Positions 42,525 through 52,829 of a DNA stretch of 64,000 nucleotides are shown one piece after another. The notes under the pieces are model-generated. The model saw only the letters and a list, made by a program, of their open reading frames with translations, ran no database searches and was not told where the DNA came from. Position 1 is the first letter of the stretch, and the number at the start of each line of letters is the position of its first letter. Source of the stretch: Symsagittifera roscoffensis (lineage: Eukaryota; Xenacoelomorpha; Acoela; Convolutidae); contig NC_087068.1 of NCBI RefSeq assembly GCF_963678635.1, forward strand, positions 25,275,311 through 25,339,310, given 5' to 3'. Position numbers and translations under genes: made by a program.

Positions 42525-42603
42525 CTGTTTTTTTTTGTTTGAATGATGTACTTGTCAAGACGTTTTAGGGTATCGAGGACACTAGTTGCTGAACTATTGT
42601 CCT

Positions 42604-43521
42604 TCAATTCTTTTCTGTTTCTTCGTGTTGACGTCTTGATGGCATAAGCTTTACTTTCTCATTGACTGTTAGCGATGTCATGGCTGCTGCCCACTCGGGA
42701 TCATCTCTCGTCACTTCTCTCTCCAACAATTCACCCAGAATCCGCATCTTTTGCGGAGTGACCTGAACCGTTTTATACAGCAAAAAGAGGCTGTTTATGC
42801 TCATACGAGAGATTTCCTGTTGGACCAGGTTCAAACATAGCAACAGATCCAAAAGCACCGGTTCCTTCTTTGAAAAGATCTTTATTTCCGCTGCCTTTTC
42901 CACCGGTAACTCGGGCTGTCCTGGAATCGGATGTCCAGATTTGTCCAACAATCTCGTCAATGAAAGCGCCTCATAGGTATCTTTGTTCAGAAACGAGATC
43001 CCTTCCCTGATTTCCGCCTGATTGCCTTGCTTCTGTTCAAGTCTTTCATAAAACTCAGTCTTCTTGCTGAGGCTGTCAGCATTTTGTTTTTTGTCACGCA
43101 TCCTGTGCTCGATTATCTTGTGGTAGCCGTCTAATCTGACTATCCACCGACCAATATAGCTCTGGTCCATCGAGTACGTTTTCAACCAGGATAACGCTCT
43201 ATTGTCCACGCTTAACTTAAAGGGAGCGCTCCCTAAGTATGAGCGGTACTTTTCCACGAATGAGACCACTGCAAACATTACTGCCTTTGGTGCACCATAC
43301 TTCATTTCAGTGTCACTCAACACTTTACTGTCATATGCAATGTGACGGAAAACTGTTCCTACATTCCATTCCTGCTCCTGATGCAGTATTCCTGAGATGG
43401 CTACTACTGATGCGTCTGTGTCAAGAACATACATGCCTTTCTCTGTAGGCATGCCTAGCACTGGCGCCTGCACATTTCCCGCTTTATGTTGTCGAAAGCA
43501 GCTTGCGCTTCTTCGTTCCAT
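42604..43521 (-). pseudogene. RNase H domain and linker of the gypsy-like Pol
   Basis: Contains PVLGMPTEKGMYVLDTDAS (first catalytic Asp near residue 34), ISGILHQEQEW, and the tether LSVDNRALSWLKTYS with another catalytic Asp, then IIEHRMRDKKQNADSLSK where the last Asp sits. This is the Ty3/gypsy RNase H fold. About 120 further residues form a linker. It overlaps the RT frame by about 67 bases in a different phase, indicating a frameshift at about 43490. Confidence 0.92.
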
Positions 43522-44446
43522 TTGAACTTCTTTCCTTTGTTGCGCATCAGCTTCTGCATGTGATATACCTTGTCTGCATGTCCTTTTATGAACTCACGGT
43601 AATAATTGGCGAATCGTTGGAAGCTCATGAGTTGTTTGGCCGTTCTGGGAGCCTTCCATGTCAACACAGCCTCTACTGCTTGCGGGTCCGGCCTCACAAC
43701 ATGCCTGTCCACCATTCTTCCTAGATACTTGATTGAATCTCTGACGACTTCAAATTTCGATGGTTTGCATTTCAAACCCGCGCTTTTCATGCAGCCAAAT
43801 ACCTCAGCGAATCGATCAATGTGGTCCTCCAAGGTAGATAATGCTATGACCACGTCATCCACGTAACACATCAAAAAGTTCCCGTGCTTCTTCGTCACTC
43901 TGGTGAAAGCCTGAGCCATTAGTCTTTGAAAAGTGGCCGTGGCATTGCACAAGCCGAAGGGCACCCTCTTCCACTGGTTCAACCCCAATTCACATGCGAA
44001 TCCGGTCTTTTCTCTGTCCTTCTTCCGCAGAGGGACCTGCCAGAAGGCACAACCCAGGTCCACTGTGATGAAGAATTTGGATTCACCAAGTTTCTAGAGG
44101 CTCTCGTCTATTCGCGGTATCGGGTACGCATCTTTTGTTGTCACTGCGTTCAAGTAACGAAAGTCGCAACAGAAGCTAAGCTGCCCCCCTTCATCTTCGC
44201 CATGACTACCCCGCAAGCCCAAGGCGACTTTGAGGGTTCTATCATGTCGTATTCGAGCAACATTTCTATTTCCGCTCGGCACGCTTCCGATTTATGAGGC
44301 GTCATTCGCCTTGCGCCTTCCCTATGAGGAATGGCGCCTTCCTCTAGTTCTATTTTGTGTTCGACGAAAATACAGCAACCAATGTCTGCTTTATGTTTTA
44401 AAAATACGTCCGCATTCCGATTTAAAACCGCCCTTAATGATTTCAA
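43455..44446 (-). pseudogene. Reverse transcriptase of the gypsy-like Pol
   Basis: Three frames build the domain: 44446-44150 (IELEEGAIPHREGARRM, LEYDMIEPSKSPWACGVV), 44282-44094 (FCCDFRYLNAVTTKDAYPI) and 44063-43455 (LGCAFWQVPL, FGLCNATATFQRLM, the catalytic YVDD at residues 67-70, KYLGRMVD). Frameshift near 44175 and a stop at about 44093 interrupt it. The YVDD active site is intact. Order and motifs are Ty3/gypsy. Confidence 0.93.
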
Positions 44447-44453
44447 ATCTCCC

Positions 44454-44939
44454 TCACCTCTTTTCCCTCACAAGTGTTCTATCTCCGGGGCGTTCCGGAA
44501 AGTCCAAACAGCTCGACAAGCCGTCATCCGTTTCGGATCTAATTGAAAACAATTCATTGATAGATTTAACTTCATCAACTTTCTTTAAAATTTCATCTTT
44601 ATCAGCATGATTCGGGCAGTCTTTTACACTATAACTCTTCAAGTTTTGTGTCTCCTCATAGTCGGTTTTCATCGGCAAATCGTAAGCAAGTTTCTTTCCA
44701 CGCTGGACCATAAAAGAGGTGTCCAGTGTGTTCAACAACACACTGGCACACAGCCCGTTTCGTGTTACGGAAAAGCTCCGGCGTAAAATCACCGAGCTAT
44801 GAATATTTGGGTTGGGTACCAAACAAACATGTTCACTATCACTTAACGAGTTTAAGTTTCTCATTTTAAAAATTGCTATTACAGCTTGTCCCGGCTGTAG
44901 TTTTACCTCTTTATCTAAAAAGATTGGTCTCTTGTCCAT
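44454..44939 (-). pseudogene. Post-protease region, duplicated copy A
   Basis: Begins with four residues of the CCHC frame (MDKR) fused to KEVKLQPGQAVIAIFKMRN, i.e. the knuckle and protease region present at 46.7-48.1 kb has been removed. The remainder, including NTLDTSFMVQRGKKLAYDLP and SIRSETDDGLSSC, matches 46680-46210 with few changes. In this family this region links protease to RT. Confidence 0.85.
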
Positions 44940-45037
44940 ATCGTCCCTTGGTTTGTACCAGTTGTTTCCTTAGTTTGCTGGTCCATTGTTTAAATTGCCA
45001 TAATTGTTTTTGTAAAATCCAGATCTCGATGGAGGCG

Positions 45038-45748
45038 TCAGCAAAAGATATTTTTTGACTTGAGTCTCAACTCCTCTGGTGATGGCGCATTGGTTGAGAG
45101 TGGTGTGTAATGTGTCGCTAACATTGTTCGAAGCTCATCATTCTTCACACCATCGATGATTTTTGAGGCTACTGCCAGGTTCATCCTTCTGTTCGACTTA
45201 TCTGGTTGGCTACGCCTTCTCAGCATATCCAAATTGTCTAGAAAGTTGTCTATCGTCTCGTGTTCACGTTGCCTCCGTTTCTGGAACTGCATCATTGCTT
45301 GGTGTCCTTGTACTCCTGAGCCAAAACGATTTAACAAGATTTCAAAGATTTTCTCAGCAGTATCCCGCTGGTATTGCTTTTTGGCCATTACACAATTTAG
45401 GGCTGTCCCTTCCAGGTTACTGGTGAGCGCACTGCATTCTTGTCTTTCTGACAAGTCCTCCTCTTTAAAATGCAGTTCCATTACCCCAATCAAGGTATCA
45501 ATACAGCCATCAGATTCGTCTTTATAGCATCTTAGTTTCTTAAAAACCCTTCTGGACTTTTCACTGCGTTCATTAGTTCTAGATAACCTCGTTAGGAATG
45601 TTTCCAAAGACATGTTCAGAGGTTCAAAGGCTGTAGCCATTGATGTAGCGTCTCTTGAAAGCCCCGCTTGAGTATCATTGCCCCCTGATAGGGTCTCTGG
45701 ATTTTCCTTCCTGTCCGAATTGCTGGGATGATTTCTTCCTTGATTCAC
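45038..45748 (-). pseudogene. Gag-like protein, duplicated copy A
   Basis: Includes NMSLETFLTRLSRTNERSEK and a helical capsid-like domain: FKKLRCYKDESDGCIDTLIG, SALTSNLEGTALNCVM and MLATHYTPLSTNAPSPEELR. It is about 96% identical by eye to copy B at 48834-48163. The start overlaps the preceding frame by 4 bases at ATGTGA; copy B has CGA instead of this TGA. Ty3/gypsy Gag by position and by its location before CCHC and protease. Confidence 0.85.
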
Positions 45749-46131
45749 ATGAATCCAGTTCCTGGAATCACATCTCCCAGTCTCATGTGTATCTGGCGTC
45801 GGTCGTTCGTTTGAGGTCGGTCTGTTGACAGTTCAACTTCTTCTGATGTTTGGGCCCGTAGCCTATTGTCCCCCGTGGCATACCTGGATGAGCTGCCTCT
45901 TCCTCTAGTGGATCCATGTATCCTTCTCCTATTCGGTTGTTCATTGAAGTTCGCCCTCGGCTCCCTGCTGGGTTCTCCCAAGTTCAATTTCACATTTTTT
46001 GCACCACTCCTGCTGCCTAGTAGCCCTTCCAACCTATCCAAGATAGCCTGAGTTCGCTTCTCCATCATCGCATCTATCTTCGTGTCAAGAGTCCCAAGAG
46101 TCTGCTCTTGTTGAATTCTCAACTTCTCCAT
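45745..46131 (-). pseudogene. Pre-Gag segment, duplicated copy A
   Basis: 128 codons beginning with a short helix (MEKLRIQQEQTLGTLDTKID) and an RG-rich basic patch (RRRIHGSTRGRGSSSRY), then ending GDVIPGTGFM at TGA. Copy B of the same segment has an extra base near 49050 that breaks it. The RG-rich part may bind nucleic acid. Confidence 0.75.
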
Positions 46132-46209
46132 GTCGTCTCTTAATCGTTCTCTCCTTCAAGCGTTTTCCGCTTCTGCTGACTTCTTGTCTGTTGCGGTTGA
46201 TCTCTTCCC

Positions 46210-46785
46210 TCACCTCTTTTCCCTCTCAAGTGTTCTATCTCCGGGGAGTTCCGGAAAGTCCGAGCAGCTCGACAAGCCGTCATCCGTTTCGGATCTAACG
46301 GAAAACAATTTATTAATAGATTTAACTTCATCAATTCCCTTTAAAATTTCATCTTTAACAGCATGATTCGGGCAGTCTTTTACACTATATCTCTTCAAGT
46401 TTTGTGTCTCCTCATAGTCGGTTTTCATCGGCAAATCGTAATCAAGTTTGTTTCCAAGCTGGATGGTAAAAGAGGTGTCCAGTGTGTTCAACAACACACT
46501 GGCACACAGCCCGTTTCGTGTTACGGAAAAGCTCCGGCGTAAAATCACTGAGCTTTGACTATTTGGGTTGGGTACCAAACAAACCTGTTCACTATCACTT
46601 AACGAATTTAAATTTCTCATTCTAAAAATTGCTATTACAGCTTGTCCCGGCTGTAGTTTTACCTTTTTATCTAAAAAGATTCGTACTTTGTTTTCATCTG
46701 TTATTATTCTATTAATTGGTTTCTTAACATACTTCCAGTCCGGCTTTTTAATCCTTATTAGAACGTTGTTCAAGTCAATCATCAC
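46210..46785 (-). pseudogene. Protease tail and post-protease region, copy B
   Basis: Begins just after the protease flap with DLNNVLIRIKKPDWKYV (the preceding FILGRDFF lies past a TAA at 46826) and runs to LPGDRTLEREKR. It corresponds to 44939-44454 in copy A. In the undamaged element this joined protease to RT. Confidence 0.82.
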
Positions 46786-46821
46786 ATCGAAGTTCCGGAA
46801 AAAATCACGGCCCAGGATGAA

Positions 46822-48132
46822 TTAGTTTGAGTCGTCTAAATTCTCAACCACCAGGAAGCTCATCGAAAGATAACGTCCTCCCATGTGAAAGACCGTTATT
46901 GGTGTCCTCCTGGCCACGTAGATTGCTTCCCGGTTGGCGGCCGCCAATCTGAGGTTCGTTGGAATTAGATCTTCCCTCGTGAAGCCCATTCTTTCGCATG
47001 ATTTTATTGGCATCACGCTTAGTTTTGCTCCTGTATCCAGTAGTCCTGTTACTCCAATTTTCTTCCCATTGGTATCTAGCAGATGTGCAGTCACATCTGA
47101 CTCGTACCCTATGTGTAATGCATCCTGCTCCATCATGGCATCACGGCCAATTCTGCGGACCTTAAGTTCTTCCTGTCCCAAATAGATCTGCCTTATTTGG
47201 TCGCTATCTGTTGTGACGTAGGTCCTAATGTAGATACTTATCCCGTCAACGTTCAACATCACTTGATGAGGTCCATAGACTTCCACGTAGCGCTCGTGGA
47301 GTTTCTTCGTTCGAGGGCCACCCGTTGTCAACAACGCTCGTACAGCCCTCGACTCAGTACGTGGCTCTACCTGTCTCAGATTATCTGCATATGTGTCTAA
47401 ACGCATCGTTGTGAACTCTGAGGGTTCAGTTAGGTTTCTGGTCACCTGATGTCCCGCAACTGAATTTATTGACTGTATTCTGCTTCCTTGTGGCACCATT
47501 CCGAACCTCTGTCCAGAGATCACATTTAGTTTTATGCTCAAACTGCTTGGTGCTTTCGTTTTTTCTATCTCTGATGCCTCAAAAACGTTTAATTTTTCCT
47601 GATTTTTTTCATTCTCTAGTTCGAGCTTCACCTTTTGTTTGATCTTTTTTGTCACCAACTCCTGCTGGGTTCTATTTAAAGCATCCCTCGCGGCTGCCCT
47701 GTAATCGATCTTGAAGTCATCTGCCACAGTCACCGGTTCCGGTTCACGTATCTCTTTCGTTACTGACTGCTTCTTCTTCGTTGCCACCTCTTGCGGTTTT
47801 TCCTTTCTGCGTGCCTCCGCTTCATTCAACGAGCAAACCTTGCTGGCTTTCACACCCGATAAAACTTCCTCATGCCTTGGGTGCTTGATGTCTGCCACAG
47901 CATCCCAAAATTGTGAACAATCCGATTTAAAATGACCTTCCAAGTTACAAAAGAAACACCTTGGGCCGAATTTGGCAATTACTCCTCTCATGAAACCTTC
48001 ATGATTGACCTCTGATGCATCTTCATCCTCGAGGCTAAAGCCTATTGCTTTTCTGCACTGTTTGTAAGTTGGGCATGCTGGCACATGATGGTCCGTCGAA
48101 CTGCAATTTGCACAAGAGCGTCTCTTGTCCAT
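46822..48132 (-). pseudogene. Nucleocapsid zinc knuckles and aspartic protease
   Basis: Two CCHC knuckles are seen: CANCSSTDHHVPAC (residues 8-21) and CFFCNLEGHFKSDC (about 59-72), both C-x2-C-x4-H-x4-C. A Lys/Glu-rich linker follows; then the retropepsin motif GLLDTGAKLSVMP near residue 360 with its catalytic Asp, and FLVVENLDDSN before a TAA at 46822-46824; the second protease motif LGRD follows that stop. Only this copy of the tandem duplication keeps knuckles and protease. Confidence 0.92.
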
Positions 48133-48162
48133 ATCGTCCCTTGGTTTGTACCAGTTGTTTCC

Positions 48163-48834
48163 TTAGTTTGCTGGTCCATTGTTTAAATTGTCATAATTGT
48201 TTTTGTAATATCCAGATCTCGATGGAGGCGTCAGCAAAAGATATGATTTTGACTTGAGTCTCAACTCCTCTGGTGATGGCGCATTGGTTGAGAGTGGTGT
48301 GTAATGTGTCGCTAACATTGTTCGAAGCTCATCATTCTTCACACCATCGATGAATTTTGAGGCTACTGCCAGGTTCATCCTTCTGTTCGACTTATCTGGT
48401 TGGCTACGCCTTCTCAACATATCCAAATTGTCTAGAAAGCTGTCTATCGTCTCGTGTTCACGTTGCCTCCGTTTCTGGAAGTGCATGATTGCTTGGTGTC
48501 CTTGTACTCCTGAGCCAAAACGATTTAACAAGATTTCAAAGATTTTCTCAGCAGTATCCCGCTGGTATTGCTTTTTGGCCATTACACAATTTAGGGCTGT
48601 CCCTTCCAGGTTACTGGGGAGCGCACTGCATTCTTGTTTTTCTGAAAAGTCCTCCTCTTTAAAATGCAGTTCCATTACCCGAATCCAGGTATCAATACAG
48701 CCATCAGATTCATCTTTATAGCATCTTAGTTTCTTAAAAACCCTTCTGGACTTTTCACTGCGTTCATTAGTTCTAGATAACCTCGTTAGGAATGTTTCCA
48801 AAGACATGTTCAGAGGTTCAAAGGCTGTAGCCAT
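48163..48834 (-). pseudogene. Gag-like protein, duplicated copy B
   Basis: Same domain as copy A: NMSLETFLTRLSRTNERSEK, SALPSNLEGTALNCVMAKKQ, FGSGVQGHQAIMHFQKRRQ. The true start is probably upstream, since the frame remains open to about 48930. It is followed directly by the zinc-knuckle frame at 48132. Confidence 0.87.
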
Positions 48835-49326
48835 TGATGTAGCGTCTCTTGAAAGCCCCGCTTGAGTATCATTGCCCCCTGATAGGGTCTCTGGATTTTC
48901 CTTCCTGTCCGAATTGCTGGGATGATTTCTTCCTTGATTCGCATGAATCCAGTTCCGGGAATCACATCTCCCAGTCGCATGTGTATCTGGCGTCGGTCGT
49001 TCGTTTGAGGTCGGTCTGTTGACAGTTCAACTTCCTCTGATGTTTGGGCCCCGTAGCCTATTGTCCCCCGTGGCATACCTGGATGAGCTGCCTCTTCCTC
49101 TAGTGGATCCATGTATCCTTCTCCTATTCGGTTGTTCATTAAAGTTCACCCTCGGCTCCCTGCTGGGTTCTCCCAAGTTCGATTCCCCATTTTTTGCTCC
49201 ACTCCTGCTGCCTAGTAATCCGTCCAACCTTTCCATTGTAGCCTGATTTCGCCTCTCCATCATCGCATCTATCTTCGTGTCAAGAGTCCAAAGAGTCTGC
49301 TCTTGTTGAATTCTCAACTTCTCCAT
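48810..49326 (-). pseudogene. Pre-Gag segment, copy B, frameshifted
   Basis: 49326-49027 gives the helix and RG-rich region, then a one-base insertion (four C instead of three, near 49050) shifts into the frame 49139-48810, which carries TSEEVELSTDRPQTNDRRQ. Copy A has the uninterrupted version. Confidence 0.78.
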
Positions 49327-49420
49327 GTCGTCTCTTAATCGTTCTCTCCTTCAAGCGTTCTCCGTTTTTACTGACTTCTTGTCTGTTGCGGTTGATCTCT
49401 TCCCGCAGATTTTTTCTCTT

Positions 49421-50418
49421 TTATAGTTCACTCATTCTTAAGGACATCTTTTCATTCTGTTCTCCTATGCTGCCCACAATGTTGGTCAAGGCTTTTTCGA
49501 TTGATGCTCCGTTATCCACTAATAGCGTCACAAGTGGCAGTGTTACCCTGTCTGTCCCAGGTAGCTTGGTGCTGACCGAGACTCGGGTCTCGATTCTCTG
49601 CCTGGACGTCGCTTCATGATCCACTTCTGGATTCGCAGGTGGTTTACATAACCCTGTGTTTCCGTTTTTCCCAGTTCGTATCTCTGAATTCGTCATGGTC
49701 ACAAAGTCTCCTGACTGGCTTGGTCCGTTTGTGTTCTTGCTTATTGTCCTCACTACACCAAATTGGTCCATGTAGCCAGTTTCTTTATCAGTGTATGCAT
49801 CATTCTCCTGAGTCGAACTATTGAGGCTGACTTGAGATCCGAAGTCATCTTGCTCGTCATCGTCCTCCTCTTCTTCTTGGGTTTCTGCTTCATCGCCTGT
49901 ACCCGTTCCCATGGTATATGGAAAAAAATTCCGAAAGTGTCCTTCACTCTTTCTGAAAACGATGAGGACGTTGCCGGTTTCTCCGTCACGCCAAGCATCA
50001 TGGTGTTGTCTGTGGGTGATCTTGTAGTCGCCACTTTTTCAGTAGAGATGTCGGACAGTTCCGACATCTCTTCTCGGTCCATAGTCCCGGTGGAAGTGGC
50101 AAATTCTTGGCCTTGTTCCACCGGAGTAGATTGACTCGCCATTATTCTGTTTCTTCTCCCTTCCGGTCCATGTCCCTCCCGGTTCTTATCAATGGCAGGG
50201 TCCGGATGGACCTATACTTCCTACATTGCTTTTTGTCTCTCTGAGGAATTTTGGCTAATGGTTTCAACCATTCTGCCTGAAACTTTCTTTTCTTTGTCGG
50301 TCCGCGTTTGTGTGATCCTTTCCACAAAACGGTCGGTCATTGCTTTTCTTTGTTTCTCTGGTATGAATTTGCTGGAGCTATCACTTGGTTTGGGTATCCA
50401 TGACTTGTCTAGACTCAT
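49421..50418 (-). pseudogene. N-terminal leader protein of the gypsy-like element, frameshifted
   Basis: Starts at ATG 50418 with a basic, helical region (MSLDKSWIPKPSDSSSKF), shifts frame near 50240, continues as a Ser/Thr-rich stretch (frame 50142-49753) and shifts again at the T7 run near 49925 into an acidic EEEEDDDEQDDFG region (frame 49912-49421). It is outside the duplicated unit. Equivalent to a matrix-like N-terminal extension by position only. Confidence 0.6.
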
Positions 50419-50479
50419 TTTCAATTAATCACTTCATACTGCCTATACACTCAATTCGATTGCTAGTGTCCTTGTAGTC

Positions 50480-52820
50480 TGACTACTGATAACAAAAACA
50501 CAACACAAAAAATTCCAAAAGTTCAAATTAAATAGTGACCAGGAATCCTTGTATGTTATCACAGTACAGCGTGTATAGAATTTATTGACAATACACGATT
50601 ATTAGTTGTAAGATATAATTTAAAACCAAAAATGAAGAATAATGACAATGTTTTCAATGAAAGACGTATGTGTTTTGTACTTTAGTCAGTCGCAATGTGT
50701 TATTTGAACTTATTTCTAAAGAAAGAGCTTTCCCTGTTCGGTGCTGCTATTTTCTTTCCCAAGACCCTTCTGGATTGAAGCTAAGCCTCTTATGTCAATT
50801 CACCTTATCTGTGAAGGGTCTTATCGCTAGCCTAGTTTCTACTCGACTATGGTTTTCTAGTTTAAGGTTCTCAGCCTTCTTTTTTGGTCTAAAATTGCGT
50901 AAAACTGCCTTATTCAACCGTTACTACCCTTTGGTAGGGGTATAAGGGCTTTTCAAAAAAAATTTATAAAACGTGAAGGGTCTACCTTCCCGATTTAGTG
51001 AGTTTGAAAAAACTATCTTAGAAAAATTTCACCTCTCTTTTTTCGAATAATTACAGATTTTATGAGTAAGCTCACCTAATTTCTGATCTATTAGTACCAA
51101 GATCAATTGGATCTGCCCAGTTGTTCCAAAGTTATTAACCAAAACGTCTTTTTTCTAAAATCAAAAAAATTTCTCTCTTATAGGTTCCGCCTAACTTTTT
51201 TCGCAATTCTGATCTTTGCTACCTAAAAAGTTTCAATCCGAGCTCAAAAGGCCTATAGTCTGCTATTTCAATGCAAAAAAATAACCGGTCTAAAACGCTC
51301 CAGCTGAAAAAAATATCCAAAGTCAATGCTATTTGGACCCTTCCGGATTGATGAATCCACTAAATCAAACACATTAAGTTCGATTTTTCTGTAACCCGGA
51401 AATTTATCAGCAAACGGGTTTTGAAACCTGTCGATTCACTAGTGAACATTGTCCGAACAACAATTTTTACTGTCCTACTCGAAAACTTCAATTGTTTTTT
51501 GTTTTGTGGCGTTCCGTTAATTGAAAAATCAAGAAAGTTCGGTTTTTTGTACCCAATTAGTACCAACCACTTCTGAACTAAACTCAACCGGTTCTACCTA
51601 TTTTAATTGTACAGTTACGATGTAATACACTATTTTAACGCTTTTTCCTTTACAAAAAAAAATCGAAATATCAAAAATCACGATTTGTGGGGGGTCAAAA
51701 TAGCGATGTTTTGACCCTAAAAACCGGTCTGCTTACTGGGTTTCTCTTTGAAAAACGGTATAGGAATATTAATATAGGCTGTATAAATAGTAATACCCAT
51801 CCTGATTTGTTCAATCAGAGTTAAGATGCTTAGCTCGGAAGTTCGCAGTTCGGTGAAGGGTCACTTCAGTGCAGTCTTTCTCGAGCCCCCGCAGATTAAT
51901 ATCCTACTTTTTGTACCAAAAGGGATACAAAACTTGTTAACGATACCCATCAGTCGATTGTTGTTATCCTTGGGGCCATTCTTATCGCTCCTTGCACTGC
52001 TTGCCGGATCAGACTTCTTCTCTGATACCGAGACCCTTCCGGATTGAGCGCAAATTAGCATTAACGTGCTTAAATACTCAAATAATCGGGAGGGTCGGAT
52101 CACATCTCGTGTGGGGTTCTGATTTCTACTAATTTTATACTTTTTTAACTGTTTTTGTTTTTATCGGTTATTTATTTGTGTTTTATTTTTTCTTAGGTAC
52201 TATACCACTTTTGGTTCGGTTTTTTGAATTTCTTTAAGTGTTTTTGGTCACAAACCTCTCAAGGAACGCTGGGACGGCCAATCCACCCACCAGTCCTGGT
52301 ACGCAAAATTTCGGTCTTAACTAGGTTTAAAAACTATTCACGGGAATCCGGAAGGCTTCCGCGTTCCAAACTACCCTTCCGCCCCGGTGGTTAGGGCCTT
52401 GTTATTATTATCCGCTCGGCGCGGAGTCCTCGTTAACAGTTCTGCCGACCATGATGTTAAAAAGAATAACACCCAGGAGCGCCATAAAAACATCTATGTA
52501 AGATTCGCCCGGAAATACATATCGACGGAAAATAAAGCTAGGTTCCAAAACGACTGGCTAGCGTCTAATCACAGCTCTACATGCTTTTCATCGTCTATAC
52601 CAAAGCCAGTTCTTTTGGTGGTCTTTCTAACATCGGGTCGACAAAAAAAACGTTACTTTTTCCAGCTTCGATCAGAACCCTCTGAATAATTTAATTATAT
52701 GCAAAATAGTGAGCTCATGGCTGGGTCTCAGTATCCCCAGATCACGAGGTCACTCCCTAAAACAGGGCTACTTCTTATATATTATATTACTTTTGTTTTT
52801 GTTCAGTAGATAAAATTCAT
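50480..52820. other. Unassigned region with a recurring ACCCTTCCGGATTG motif
   Basis: No convincing coding. GACCCTTCCGGATTGA or close variants recur at about 50761, 51337 and 52028, with complementary GAAGGGTC at 50812, 50973 and 51855; related forms continue to 54.9 kb. This may be LTR or leader sequence of the adjacent gypsy-like element, or the 5' part of the Penelope-like element. Confidence 0.4.
51782..51821 (+). promoter_or_regulatory. Candidate TATA promoter
   Basis: TATAAATAG at 51782-51790 is followed 31 bases later by an initiator-like TTCAATC. It faces the Penelope-like element. Short motifs in AT-rich DNA arise by chance, so this is weak. Confidence 0.3.
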
Positions 52821-52829
52821 CATCTCCAT

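Larger units (their letters stand above)
46206..49403 (-). repeat. Tandem duplication unit B (intact gag-protease)
   Basis: Unit B matches unit A (44454-46205) from the pre-Gag segment to the post-protease end. The low end reads CTCACCTCTTTTCCCTC as at 44454, the high end GTTGATCTCTTCCC as at 46205. The A/B junction at 46205-46210 reads CTCTTCCCTCACC, leaving TCCC as microhomology. Confidence 0.88.
32045..50430 (-). mobile_element. Giant degenerate Ty3/gypsy-like retroelement (~18 kb internal region)
   Basis: All recognisable coding on the minus strand here forms one ordered series: Gag-like N terminus, Gag, CCHC knuckles, aspartic protease, (duplicated Gag), RT, RNase H, integrase, then roughly 7 kb of additional coding including an SGNH-hydrolase-like domain. 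Protein order PR-RT-RH-IN defines it as Ty3/gypsy-like. Frameshifts and stops in nearly every block show a decayed copy. I could not delimit LTRs, a primer-binding site or a target duplication by eye, so the borders are approximate; the 3' side is cut by plus-strand retroelement sequence near 32040. Confidence 0.85.
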
